From DASULK01 sp036278255 (GTDB lineage: Bacteria > Actinomycetota > Actinomycetes > Mycobacteriales > Micromonosporaceae): 38,532 nt of DNA. The DNA lies in assembly GCA_036278255.1 (NCBI GenBank), contig DASULK010000218.1, forward strand, positions 1 to 38,532, given 5' to 3'. Below, piece by piece: positions 9,001 through 16,474 of the stretch (positions within the stretch are counted from its first letter, which is position 1; each line of letters starts with the position of its first letter). Made by a program: the position numbers and the translations under genes. The notes beneath the pieces were generated by a model. The model was not told where the DNA came from. It made no database searches and worked only from the letters and a program-made list of their open reading frames with translations.

Positions 9001-11056
9001 TGACTCGTTGACGCTGCGGGCAGCGGCAACCACCGCGGGCGCGATCGAGCTGCGCCGGGACGCCCCTGACGGGGAGCTGCTCGGCAAGGCGTCGGTGCCG
9101 GCCACCGGCGGGTTGACCCGCTTCACCGACGTCACCGTCAAGGTCGACGACCCCGGTGAGAGCTTCACCCTGTACCTGGTCTTCCCCGGAGCGGGGGAGC
9201 GGCGGGTGAACTTCATCGAGGCCGACGGCAAGGGCGTCTCGCCGACCAGCCGCCCGGTGGTGAAGATCACCTCCCCGACGCCGAGCGACGAGCTGGAGCC
9301 CGGCGAGATCGAGGTGACCGCCCAGGCGACCGACGCGGAGAACACGATCACCGAGGTCGAGTTCTTCGTCAACGGCAAGTCCATCGGCAAGGACACCTCG
9401 GCGCCGTACAGCGTCAAGTGGAACGCCACCGAGGAGCAGCGCTACCAGCTCACCGCGGTGGCGACGAACAGTAAGAACCTGACCTCGACCTCGCGTGTCG
9501 TCCAGGTCGAGGTGGGGGATCTGTTCGGCGACTGGGAGATGTTCAGCAACACCCGGTCGGAGTTTGACCGCCCTGACGCCAACACCTGGGTCATCAACTC
9601 GGGTGGCGCCAACATGTGGCAAACGGTCGACGAGTACAGCGCGGTGTTCCTGCCCGCCGCCGCCGGTCAGCAGTGGACGGCGACGGCCAAGGTGGTCAGC
9701 CAAGGAAACTCGAACGGCTCGGCCAAGGCCGGCCTGATCGTCCGTAACGACATCACCCAGCCCGCCAAGTCGGCGGGGTATGCGGCGATGATGATGCGGC
9801 CCGCATCAGGTTTCGAGTGGCTGCGGGACACCGACGGCAACGGTCAACTCGAGGCCAGCACCAGCGCCAGCACGACCAGCTACCCGGCGTGGGTGCGCAT
9901 CAGCCGCGACGGCGACCGGTACACCGCCTTCTGGAGCAAGGACGGGGAGAACTTCACCCAGGTCGGGACACCGGTGGTGCTCCGCGGCGCGGCTGACGTG
10001 CAGGACATCGGACTGGCCGTCACCGCACACCACGGCAGCGCGATGAGCAAGGTGGTCTTCTCCGACTTTGTTCTTGAGGACCGGACTCCCGAGCCGGAGC
10101 CGGAGCCGGAGCCGGCGCCGGGCTGCGACGCCGACGATGCCGACGGTGGTGTCCGCACGGTCAGCGACGAGTTCGACAGCGACCTGTTGGACGGCTGCCG
10201 CTGGGATGCGATCGTCCGCTACGACTCGTCAAAGGTCATGGTGGACGAGGGTGAGCTGCAGATCGTGACGCAGCCGGGCGACATCAACGGCACTGCCAAC
10301 GAGAACCCGCGGAACTTCATCCTGCAGAGCCTGCCGGAGGGTGACTGGACGGTCGAGACGCGGCTGCGCGCGACGATGGTCCACCGCTGGCAGCTGGCCG
10401 GGATCCTGGTGTACGGCAACGACGACAACTACGTGAAGCTTGATGTCGTCGCCAACAACGCACCGGGCGCCCCGGTCGACCTGCGCGCCGAGCTGGTCTC
10501 GGAACGCAACGCCTCGTTCGGCAACGGCGGTAACCGCAGCATCGACATCGCCGAGACCAGCGAAAGCGGCTGGTGGCACCTGCGGTTGACCAAGACCGGT
10601 AGCTCGTACGAGGGCTGGGTCAGCCCGGACGGCATCGAGTGGACCTCGATGGGCGATCCGGTCACGAACAACGCCCAGATGACGTCCTTCGGTCTGATGG
10701 CTCTCGGGCCGCAGCAGGAGCGGTCGGTCACGGTTGCGTTCGACTACTTCCGGTTGGCCGGTGAGGAGTCGGAGGAGCCGATGACCTTCGAGCGTGCCCG
10801 CGCGATCGTCGAAGGGTACGCCGAGGCGGGCCAGCTGACCGCGAAGCAGCAGAAGGAGCTGCTCAAGGAGTTGGACAAGGCCGAGAGCATGGTGAACAAG
10901 GGCAAGGTCTACGAGGCCCGGAAGACCTTGGAGGACTTCATCGAGGTCGCTGAAACGGTCAGCGACGAGGAGGTCCGCGCCGAACTGCTCGCCATCGCCG
11001 ACGAACTCTGGGTACTGGCCGGGGACGCGGGCGCCATCCCGCAACCCGAACTGTAA
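6095..11056 (+). CDS. Secreted mosaic ThuA / PQQ-type sugar dehydrogenase protein
   Basis: A 1653-residue-class protein (1653 codons plus stop) with a Sec signal peptide (KRRRFGRLL, hydrophobic core, APAAAQ). Modules in order, with approximate residues: ThuA-like domain 42-265; glucose/sorbosone dehydrogenase beta-propeller 272-722 (GEDGLLGIALDPNF, FRNPFRFSIDPETG, DWGGGFG); PKD domain 727-810 (YAWDFDGDG); Ig-like domain 1055-1139 (VEFFVNGKSIG); a DUF1349/LamG-like jelly roll 1143-1328; a Glu-Pro linker 1331-1343; a second jelly roll 1355-1558; and a helical FIMAH-like tail 1562-1652. The propeller family oxidises sugars using PQQ. ThuA domains are linked to trehalose and other sugar utilisation. 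No sortase motif is seen, so it is probably released or wall-bound through its carbohydrate-binding-like modules. The start follows GGAGGG by seven bases. It probably acts outside the cell on the sugar imported by the upstream transporter. Confidence 0.88.
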   Translation: MNVLKRRRFGRLLAVPLSAALVLAPGVSAPAAAQENQLDDRHVLIFTKTTQFRHTEAIVQGTPVLEEAFAKVGITSEHTEDSSIFNDEDLARFDALVMFQASGDPWTADEKAAMERYQQAGGGIVAIHNATDMRGSYQWWDNLVGSLMPGHAATGSSPGLRGTVRVEDQTHASTTHLPQRWERGDEWYNFSTNVRGSAHVLATMDETTYAPGSNAMGYDHPISWCKPYDGGRAWVTAMGHFGAHYTQEPDFVQHIVGGVQWAAGQVESDCGGTIWGEFEKVPLDQNTSAPFAMDVASDGRVFFTELVRGEIRVYNPKTHTTTTAIEIPVYPGGEDGLLGIALDPNFADNGHLFLYYSPASENDTDPENFFNKVSRFTVKDDSTIDPASEVLILDVPARRLPDEPGHTGGGLAFGPDGSLYLSVGDDVNPHSEPSGGYAPLSTRPGTFHDARETSANTNDLRGKLLRIVPKAEGGYSIPEGNMFAPGTPNTRPEIYAMGFRNPFRFSIDPETGWVGLADYGPDNSNDRADRGPAGIVEWNLIKEPGFYGWPMCQGPNMPYRDVDYTTSPVTVGDYFDCEKPVNDSPRNTGLRDLPAAKPAQLYYGYRVSSVPSVIPAGGGLAPMGGPFYRYDDELDSDTKFPEYYDGKPFFYEWAKNRLYSLTLDGDGDVEKINPFLPPPSGEWRAPIDSKFGPDGSLYVLDWGGGFGRHNPASGLYRVDYISGSRSPVAAVTATPDSGQAPLEVRFSGEQSIDPEGEALTYAWDFDGDGTVDSTDPKPTHTYTKNGVYDARLTVTDPHGKTGTTTVPITVGNTRPEVKFNHPPNGGFFDFGDVVSWDLTVTDAEESVIDDEEIIIQPALGHDEHAHPAEPLFGRKGSVATSLGGGHGEDMNVFYVLDGRYTDKGGSGDIPALTGSDTTLLFAKRRQAEHHTSAQNITSLPGQDIEDATEAIAGQNGAWAAYEPVNLYNVDSLTLRAAATTAGAIELRRDAPDGELLGKASVPATGGLTRFTDVTVKVDDPGESFTLYLVFPGAGERRVNFIEADGKGVSPTSRPVVKITSPTPSDELEPGEIEVTAQATDAENTITEVEFFVNGKSIGKDTSAPYSVKWNATEEQRYQLTAVATNSKNLTSTSRVVQVEVGDLFGDWEMFSNTRSEFDRPDANTWVINSGGANMWQTVDEYSAVFLPAAAGQQWTATAKVVSQGNSNGSAKAGLIVRNDITQPAKSAGYAAMMMRPASGFEWLRDTDGNGQLEASTSASTTSYPAWVRISRDGDRYTAFWSKDGENFTQVGTPVVLRGAADVQDIGLAVTAHHGSAMSKVVFSDFVLEDRTPEPEPEPEPAPGCDADDADGGVRTVSDEFDSDLLDGCRWDAIVRYDSSKVMVDEGELQIVTQPGDINGTANENPRNFILQSLPEGDWTVETRLRATMVHRWQLAGILVYGNDDNYVKLDVVANNAPGAPVDLRAELVSERNASFGNGGNRSIDIAETSESGWWHLRLTKTGSSYEGWVSPDGIEWTSMGDPVTNNAQMTSFGLMALGPQQERSVTVAFDYFRLAGEESEEPMTFERARAIVEGYAEAGQLTAKQQKELLKELDKAESMVNKGKVYEARKTLEDFIEVAETVSDEEVRAELLAIADELWVLAGDAGAIPQPEL

Positions 11057-11067
11057 GGAAGGAATGT

Positions 11068-11159
11068 CCCCATGCGAACCAGTCGCTCGACCGATGTGAC
11101 GAAGAGGAGTTCATCTTCGACGGCCACGTCGCGCCGTAGTCGAACTGGTTCGCATGGGG
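11068..11159 (+). repeat. 16-bp perfect inverted repeat over a start codon
   Basis: The 16 bases at 11068-11083 (CCCCATGCGAACCAGT) are exactly repeated in inverse orientation at 11144-11159, with a 60-base loop between. The left arm contains the ATG and next four codons of the following gene. A folded mRNA would bury the start codon, which suggests translational control. Confidence 0.85.
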
Positions 11160-11815
11160 GACCGAGGGCCGGTGCCGGACGGCTCTCGAACCCGGCGTCG
11201 GGGCAGGCTCGCCTGCCCCGACGCCGGGGACCCTGGCTCGCCGTGCTGGCGGTGCTGGGGGCGGTCGTTGTCATCGTGGCGGCATCGCTGGTCGCCGGGG
11301 GCGGCACGGGTGGCGCGGACTCGGACCGGGTCGCGCAGCTACGGGAGCAGGAGGAGCGCCGCGTCGCGGAGCAGACGCGGGAGCTCACTCAACTGGCCGG
11401 CGCCCTGTACGACGCGCTGATCCCGGTGCTCACCGCCCTGCCCGAGGCGCTACCCGAGAAGGGGGCGGGGCCCACCCCCAGCGCCGATCTGGCTTCCTGG
11501 CGGGACGTCATCGATGCCGGCCTGGCCAAGTTCGGTGATCCCCCGTCTGGATCGACCACGACGAATATGGTCCGCAACGGGCTGCACCTGTCGGTGCAGC
11601 TGTTGGGTTCGTCGCTGACGGCGTACGAGTCGGCGTTGGCGGCCGAGGGCGACCAGCGGCAGCGTCTGCACCAGCTCGCCGTCGAGCTGCGTACCCAGGG
11701 TGTCGAGGCGTGGGCGATCGCAGCGACCCAACTCGACGTGCTCAACAGCGAGGCGGGACAGGGGCATTTCCACCTCTACCTGAACCCCGACGCGGCCCAC
11801 CACGGCCACGACTGA
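11072..11815 (+). CDS. Membrane-anchored protein of unknown function
   Basis: A 247-residue protein I do not recognise. The first 50 residues are rich in Ser, Arg, Thr and Gly and look disordered and cytoplasmic. One membrane helix follows (PWLAVLAVLGAVVVIVAASLVAG, about residues 54-76). The remainder (about 170 residues) is helical and probably extracellular, with an amphipathic stretch (QLREQEERRVAEQTRELTQL) that may form a short coiled coil. The C-terminus is His-rich (HFHLYLNPDAAHHGHD) and could bind metal. ATG 11072 lies 15 bases after the mosaic gene stop behind GGAAGG, so it is probably cotranscribed. The N-terminal coding part sits inside two strong inverted repeats. A start further down would remove the basic segment before the helix and is less likely. 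Confidence 0.7.
   Translation: MRTSRSTDVTKRSSSSTATSRRSRTGSHGGPRAGAGRLSNPASGQARLPRRRGPWLAVLAVLGAVVVIVAASLVAGGGTGGADSDRVAQLREQEERRVAEQTRELTQLAGALYDALIPVLTALPEALPEKGAGPTPSADLASWRDVIDAGLAKFGDPPSGSTTTNMVRNGLHLSVQLLGSSLTAYESALAAEGDQRQRLHQLAVELRTQGVEAWAIAATQLDVLNSEAGQGHFHLYLNPDAAHHGHD
11191..11228 (+). repeat. 38-base near-perfect palindrome inside coding sequence
   Basis: Two perfect 18-bp arms (CCCGGCGTCGGGGCAGGC and its complement) are separated by only two bases. The element lies within the open reading frame beginning at 11072, just before its membrane helix. It has the geometry of a factor-independent terminator without a U run. It could attenuate readthrough from the mosaic gene or be a mobile palindromic repeat that inserted in frame. 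Confidence 0.85.
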
Positions 11816-11907
11816 ACTCATGGGCCGACGGGCCACCTTCTTCCTGCTCGGCTCGATGCTTGAGCGCGACCAAACGGCTCTGGCCGCTTTCGGGTATTGG
11901 GTGTAAA

Positions 11908-11951
11908 CGCCTCCCATGCGGTGATCCTCGGCCAAGCTGGGGTGGGAGGCG
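11908..11951 (+). promoter_or_regulatory. Hairpin masking the ribosome binding site of the glycosyltransferase gene
   Basis: Perfect 9-bp arms CGCCTCCCA (11908-11916) and TGGGAGGCG (11943-11951) flank a 26-base loop. The right arm contains GGGAGG, a candidate Shine-Dalgarno for the GTG start at 11962. Folding would hide it, so this may be a translational control element. The preceding gap from 11816 shows nothing else. Confidence 0.45.
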
Positions 11952-11961
11952 AGGGGGATTG

Positions 11962-13059
11962 GTGGACGACACCGGCAGGCGCCGGGTTGTGGTGGTATCG
12001 GCAGACATCGGCGCCGGGCACGACGCCGCCGCCGCTGAGCTCGCTTCGCGCCTCGGTGAGCAGGGTCTGCGGGTGGATCGGCTGAACGTCCTGTCGCTGC
12101 TGCCCCGGCCGCTGCACATCGCAGTGCGCGAAACCTACCGCAACATGCTGCGCTGGCTGCCCTGGAGTTACCAGGCGATCTTCACCATCAGCGGCCGATC
12201 CCGGCTGTACCCCGCCCTGATCCGGGCGGTGACGCGGCCAGCGGCCCGCCGGATGCTGGACTGGTTACCGCCTGATACCGGGATCATCGTCACGACCTGG
12301 CCGTTCGCCAACCAGCTTCTCGGGCCGCTGCGACGTGACGGCCGGATCCCCGCACCCGTCATCACCTACGTCACCGACTTCGTGGTCCACCCGACCTGGG
12401 TCTCCCCCGGGGTGGATATTTACTGCGTTATCCACCACGAGGCCCTTCAGCAGGCCAAAACCAACGGCGCAAGCGATGTGCGGGTGGTCTGCCCGCTCGT
12501 CTCGGCCCGCTTCAGCCAGTCGGATCTGAGCAGAAGACAGGCTCGGCGGCGCTTCGGCCTGCCCGAGGAAGGCAGGCTGGCGTTGATCGTGGCCGGCTCC
12601 TGGGGGGCCGGGAAAATAGCGCGCACGGCCGCGGAGGTTCTTGCCACCGGCTGCGCGCAGCCGGTGATCGTGTGCGGCCGGAACGAGAAGCTTCACCGGC
12701 AACTGCGGCGATTCCCCGGGTACGTCCTGGGGTGGGTGGATGACATGCCGAGCCTGATGCGCGCGGTGGATGTCCTCGTGGAGAACGCCGGTGGGCTCAC
12801 CTGCCAGGAATCCTTCGCCGCCGGATTGTCCACGGTTACCTACCGGCCCCTGCCTGGCCATGGCAAGGCCAACGCGCTGATTCTGGCCCGAGCCGGGCTC
12901 ACCCACTATGTGCCCTCGGCCAATCGACTGAAGCCGATGCTGACCGAACTGATGGCTCAGGGGGCCGCCGCCCCCGCCGCGCCGTCCGGGATCGACATGG
13001 CCGCGGTGGTAACGGAGGTCTGCCGGCAGGCGGAGCGGCGCTCGCTCCCGTCCCCATGA
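11962..13059 (+). CDS. MGDG-synthase-like GT-B glycosyltransferase
   Basis: A 365-residue protein with an N-terminal domain of the monogalactosyldiacylglycerol synthase type (VVVVSADIGAGHDAAAAELASRL at the start, then the RNMLRWLPWSYQAIF and DFVVHPTWVSPGVD motifs). The C-terminal half resembles MurG and UDP-glycosyltransferases (ALIVAGSWGAGKI, GWVDDMPSLMRAVDVLVENAGGLTCQESFAAGLSTVTYRPLPGHGKANA). The family transfers a sugar from a UDP-sugar to diacylglycerol or other lipid acceptors at the inner face of the membrane. GTG 11962 is preferred over upstream in-frame codons because the conserved Rossmann strand begins six residues later. The acceptor and sugar are unknown. The next gene is a small membrane protein on the same strand. 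Confidence 0.82.
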   Translation: MDDTGRRRVVVVSADIGAGHDAAAAELASRLGEQGLRVDRLNVLSLLPRPLHIAVRETYRNMLRWLPWSYQAIFTISGRSRLYPALIRAVTRPAARRMLDWLPPDTGIIVTTWPFANQLLGPLRRDGRIPAPVITYVTDFVVHPTWVSPGVDIYCVIHHEALQQAKTNGASDVRVVCPLVSARFSQSDLSRRQARRRFGLPEEGRLALIVAGSWGAGKIARTAAEVLATGCAQPVIVCGRNEKLHRQLRRFPGYVLGWVDDMPSLMRAVDVLVENAGGLTCQESFAAGLSTVTYRPLPGHGKANALILARAGLTHYVPSANRLKPMLTELMAQGAAAPAAPSGIDMAAVVTEVCRQAERRSLPSP

Positions 13060-13110
13060 TCTTCGCCATCGCGGCCGGCTTGGTCGCAGCCAATGGCATA
13101 CTCGCCAGCC

Positions 13111-13350
13111 ATGGTGCTGTCACGCGGCTGGGCGATCTTCCTGACCGGGGTCGGGGCGTGGACCTGGCTGATCTGGCCCCGCTTCGCCGTCGCGATCTGG
13201 CGCGACCCTCGATCCTGGTCCGACGGGATCGGCAGCAGCGCTCCGACCAGCTTCCTGTGGATACACGCCCTGCTCATCGTCGCGTCGCTGGCGATCGGCA
13301 CCGCCGTCGGGCTGCTCGGACTACGCGGCTGGCGGGCCAGTCGCCGATAA
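13111..13350 (+). CDS. SCO4848-type small membrane protein
   Basis: A 79-residue protein with two membrane helices (WAIFLTGVGAWTWLIWPRF and FLWIHALLIVASLAIGTAVGLLG), separated by a short hydrophilic loop. The MVLSRGW start, the WxWxIWP motif, the FLWIHALL segment and the GLRGWR ending match a small actinobacterial family typified by S. coelicolor SCO4848. That family is uncharacterised and often sits near cell-wall genes. The start is placed at the conserved MVLSRGW. An in-frame ATG at 13093 would add six residues and has no better ribosome binding site. Recognition is from memory of the family pattern. Confidence 0.75.
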   Translation: MVLSRGWAIFLTGVGAWTWLIWPRFAVAIWRDPRSWSDGIGSSAPTSFLWIHALLIVASLAIGTAVGLLGLRGWRASRR

Positions 13351-13418
13351 CCGGGCCGACCCGGCCCCGGGCATGGGCACGGTGATCATGGGTAACCGGG
13401 CCGCTGGAGGTGATGGAG

Positions 13419-13547
13419 ATGGTCTCCGGCAGTCCCCGCCCGACGACGAGGATCGGGCTCTGGATGGCGATCGCTGCGGCTCTGCTGCTCATCCTGATCA
13501 TCGCCCTGGCAGTCAGCCGCGGCGGCGGTGGTGGCGGGGGTTATTAA
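13419..13547 (+). CDS. Tiny single-helix membrane protein, probably frameshifted
   Basis: A 42-residue reading frame starting at ATG 13419, eight bases after GGAGG. It encodes a short basic N-terminus, one membrane helix (LWMAIAAALLLILIIALAV) and a poly-Gly end. The frame stops at 13547, just after a run of five G (13536-13540). The frame that would result from one fewer G continues for 34 more residues with high third-position GC (INNTPTAHEVKPPPPEGV and onward). It ends at 13644, two bases before the GTG of the next gene. The natural product may thus be a 76-residue membrane protein with a proline-rich tail. The sequence may carry a one-base error, a true mutation, or a programmed slip site. 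Confidence 0.6.
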   Translation: MVSGSPRPTTRIGLWMAIAAALLLILIIALAVSRGGGGGGGY

Positions 13548-13646
13548 CAACACGCCGACCGCCCACGAGGTGAAGCCGCCTCCCCCGGAAGGGGTGAACA
13601 GCGCCGGACCGGGTATGCGCCCGCCGACCCCGTTCAACCCCTGAAA

Positions 13647-16364
13647 GTGGCACGGATGCGCGACACCCTCGACCAGCACCGGAACCGCGGCAGCCTCCCG
13701 CTGCTGGCATCGAATCTGGCCGCGGCGCCCCTACCCGACCCGGTGGTGGCCCGGCCACGGCTGCTGCGCCACCTCGACGCCGGCGCCGACGGGCCGGTCA
13801 CGCTCCTGGTGGCCCCCGCCGGCTGGGGCAAGACGACCCTCCTCAGCTCCTGGTTCCGGGACCGCCGCGACCGCACCGCGCTCGCGTGGCTCTCCGCCGA
13901 ACCCGGCGCCGATGCCGCCCGGCTCTGGAGCTACCTGCATGCGGCGCTCAGCTCGGCTGACGACCCCCCGACCCCCGCCGCCACCGGCAAGACCGCAGCC
14001 CGCCCCTCCGACGCGACGGAGTTGCCCGCCCCGACCGACCCGGTGGACGACGAGTTCCTGATCCACCTCGCCGCCGCCCTGTCCCGGCGATCCCAGCCGA
14101 TGACGCTGATCGTTGACGACCTGCACCGGATCGACGATCCCGACGTGATCGGCGGACTCGACTTCCTGCTGCACCACAGCAACGGCCAGCTGCGGCTGGT
14201 AGCCGCCGGCCGAACCGACGACACCCTGCCGGTGCACCGGTGGCGGCTCACCGGCAACCTCACCGAACTGCACGCCGGCGACCTGGCGTTCACCGCCGAA
14301 GAGGTGGCCGAACTGCTGGCCGAACACGACGCCCACCTCCCCGTCGACCACGTCGCGGAGTTGCACGCCCGCACCGAGGGGTGGCCGGTCGCCCTGCGGC
14401 TGGCCACCCGATCGCTGAACGGGCACCCGGACCCCGCCCGCTTCGTCGCCGAGTTCGGCGGCGACCACCCGGACGTCGCCGCCTACCTGGCCGAGGAGGT
14501 GCTCGCCCACCTGCCCGCCGAAGCGCGTGACGCGCTGTCCCGGGCCGCCGCCATCGCCCCATGGTTCGACGCCGGGTTGATCGACGCCTTGACGGGGCGG
14601 ACCGACGGCACCGTGCTGCTGGATGCGGCGGGCCGCTGCGGCTTCGTCGTCCCGCTCGGCTCCCGCCCCGCTGCCTACCGATGTCACCGCCTCCTCGCTG
14701 AGCTGCTCCGCGGTGAGATACTCCGACGCCCGCCGCAGGAGACCCACGACCTGCGCCGCCGGGCCGCGACCTGGTATGCCAGCCGCCGCCGCCCGGAGTT
14801 GGCGTTGCAGCAGGCGCTCGCCGCGGGCGAGTGGGGTCGGGCCGTCGACATCTTCACGGGGCAGTGGCGCGACCTGGTGACCGACTGCCGGGTCGACGAA
14901 AGCCTGCCGGACCCGTCACCGCCGGTCGACGCGGTACGCGCCGACCCGGAACTCGCGTTGGCCTGCGCCGTCGAACGGCTGGGCTCCGGTGACTCCGGGG
15001 CGGTCGACAACTACCTGCACCGCTCGGGCCTGCATGCCGCTTCTCTCCAGGGGGAGCGGCGGCGCCGCCTGGAGCTGCTGCTCACCGCCACCCGGCTGGC
15101 CGCCGCCCGGACCGCCGGCGATGCGGCAGCAGTGGCCAACCTCGCCCGGAACCTCCTCGACCTCCTCCCCGCCGAACCGGCCGCCGGCGGCGGCGCGCCG
15201 CCGGACCCCGGTACCCGAGCCCTGGCCCGCAGCGCGCTCGGCGCCACCGCGCTCGCCGCCGGTGAGCTGAAGGAGGCCGAGACCGAACTGGTCGACGGGC
15301 TGCGGCACGCCGAGCGGGTCAACCTGCCCCGCCTGGTCCTCGCCTGCGCCGCCCGGCTGGCGCTGGTACAGGCGCTGCAGGGCCGGCTGCGCGACGCCGA
15401 GCAGTTGGCCCGCACCGCGACGGCGGCGCCGGCCGACCGGGAGGTCGGTCGAGCCGACCGCGCCCACGCCTACCTGGCGTTGGCGGTGGTGGCCGGCCAC
15501 CGCGACCGGCCGGGCGAGGTCGAAGCCACCCTGGCCCTCGCCGACGCTGAACCGGCGGGGGAGCCGACCATGGCCGCGCTGGCCGCGCTGGTCCGGGCCG
15601 AACTGCTGCGCGACCGGGGCGATCTGACCGCCAGCCACCAGGCACTGCTGGCCGGACGCGAGCTCGCCGAGCGGGTTGCGCCGTGGCTGATCCGGGAGTT
15701 CATCGCCGTCGAAGCCGAACTCAGCCTGCTCCGCGGCAACGTCGACCTGGCCCGTCAACTGCTGCCACGCCCGAACGGCGAAAAGTCAGCAGAACCGGCA
15801 CGGATGGCTGTCGCACTCGCCCGGACCGACCTGTACGCCGAGGACCCGCACGGCGCCGCCCGGATCCTGCCGGATTGGGACGGCCCCGAGAGCGAATCCT
15901 GGCCGCTGCCGCTCCGGCTCGAAGCCGGGCTCCTCGAAACGGTCGCGGCCCGCCGGATCGGTGACCCGCGCCGGGCGACGCGGCTGCTGGAACGGGTGCT
16001 GCAACTGGCCGAGCCGGAAGGCTTCCGACGGGTGTTCCAGACTGAACCGACGGTCCGCGACCTGCTGGCCGCGCACCTCGACTCCGGCACCGCCTACTGG
16101 CCGCTGGTCACCGAACTGGTCGCCGCCGATGACCAGGTGGTCCTAGCGGGCGTCGCCCCCACCGTATCGGGGGAGCTGCTCACCGAACGCGAACTCACGG
16201 TGCTGCGCTATCTGCAGAGCATCCTGTCGAACGTGGAGATCGCCCGCGAGATGTCGCTTTCGGTGAACACCATCAAGACGCACGTACGCAACATCTACCG
16301 CAAACTCGACACCACCCGCCGCCGGGACGCGGTGCGTCGCGCCCGCGAGCTGCGTCTGCTGTGA
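13647..16364 (+). CDS. LuxR-family transcriptional regulator, MalT/LAL type
   Basis: A 905-residue regulator with the architecture of MalT-like STAND proteins. An NTP-binding domain sits near the N-terminus (Walker A APAGWGKTT about residues 56-64; Walker B LIVDDLHRIDDPD about 152-164). A long alpha-helical TPR-like sensor follows (about 400-820). A C-terminal LuxR helix-turn-helix completes it (LTERELTVLRYLQSILSNVEIAREMSLSVNTIKTHVRNIYRKL is its region, about 843-890). Such proteins switch on target genes when ATP and an inducer are bound. The GTG at 13647 is used; ATG 13656 is an alternative, and neither has a clear ribosome binding site. The gene may depend on coupling to the small protein upstream. 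Targets are not evident. Confidence 0.92.
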   Translation: MARMRDTLDQHRNRGSLPLLASNLAAAPLPDPVVARPRLLRHLDAGADGPVTLLVAPAGWGKTTLLSSWFRDRRDRTALAWLSAEPGADAARLWSYLHAALSSADDPPTPAATGKTAARPSDATELPAPTDPVDDEFLIHLAAALSRRSQPMTLIVDDLHRIDDPDVIGGLDFLLHHSNGQLRLVAAGRTDDTLPVHRWRLTGNLTELHAGDLAFTAEEVAELLAEHDAHLPVDHVAELHARTEGWPVALRLATRSLNGHPDPARFVAEFGGDHPDVAAYLAEEVLAHLPAEARDALSRAAAIAPWFDAGLIDALTGRTDGTVLLDAAGRCGFVVPLGSRPAAYRCHRLLAELLRGEILRRPPQETHDLRRRAATWYASRRRPELALQQALAAGEWGRAVDIFTGQWRDLVTDCRVDESLPDPSPPVDAVRADPELALACAVERLGSGDSGAVDNYLHRSGLHAASLQGERRRRLELLLTATRLAAARTAGDAAAVANLARNLLDLLPAEPAAGGGAPPDPGTRALARSALGATALAAGELKEAETELVDGLRHAERVNLPRLVLACAARLALVQALQGRLRDAEQLARTATAAPADREVGRADRAHAYLALAVVAGHRDRPGEVEATLALADAEPAGEPTMAALAALVRAELLRDRGDLTASHQALLAGRELAERVAPWLIREFIAVEAELSLLRGNVDLARQLLPRPNGEKSAEPARMAVALARTDLYAEDPHGAARILPDWDGPESESWPLPLRLEAGLLETVAARRIGDPRRATRLLERVLQLAEPEGFRRVFQTEPTVRDLLAAHLDSGTAYWPLVTELVAADDQVVLAGVAPTVSGELLTERELTVLRYLQSILSNVEIAREMSLSVNTIKTHVRNIYRKLDTTRRRDAVRRARELRLL

Positions 16365-16373
16365 GAGTCCTCG

Positions 16374-16418
16374 GCCGGGGAGGCCCACCGGCGCAGTGGT
16401 CCGGCGAGCCTCCCCGGC
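16374..16418. terminator. Bidirectional terminator between convergent genes
   Basis: Perfect 11-bp arms GCCGGGGAGGC (16374-16384) and GCCTCCCCGGC (16408-16418) lie between the converging LuxR and DsbA-like genes. The loop holds a second short CCAC/GTGG pairing. It starts nine bases after the LuxR stop. Confidence 0.7.
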
Positions 16419-16474
16419 AACGCCGCCACGTCTGCTGATCAACCCCTCGTACGCGGCGACGAATCCGTAACGGC

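Noticed and set aside
13056..13385. A 109-codon frame starting in the glycosyltransferase stop (ATGA)
   Set aside because: The ATGA overlap is attractive, but after about 25 residues it becomes Arg/Pro-rich, and the SCO4848-type protein occupies the other frame with a recognisable family pattern.
13731..14747. A 338-codon minus-strand frame under the LuxR gene
   Set aside because: Gly/Val/Gln-rich antisense shadow of a well-supported ATPase domain.
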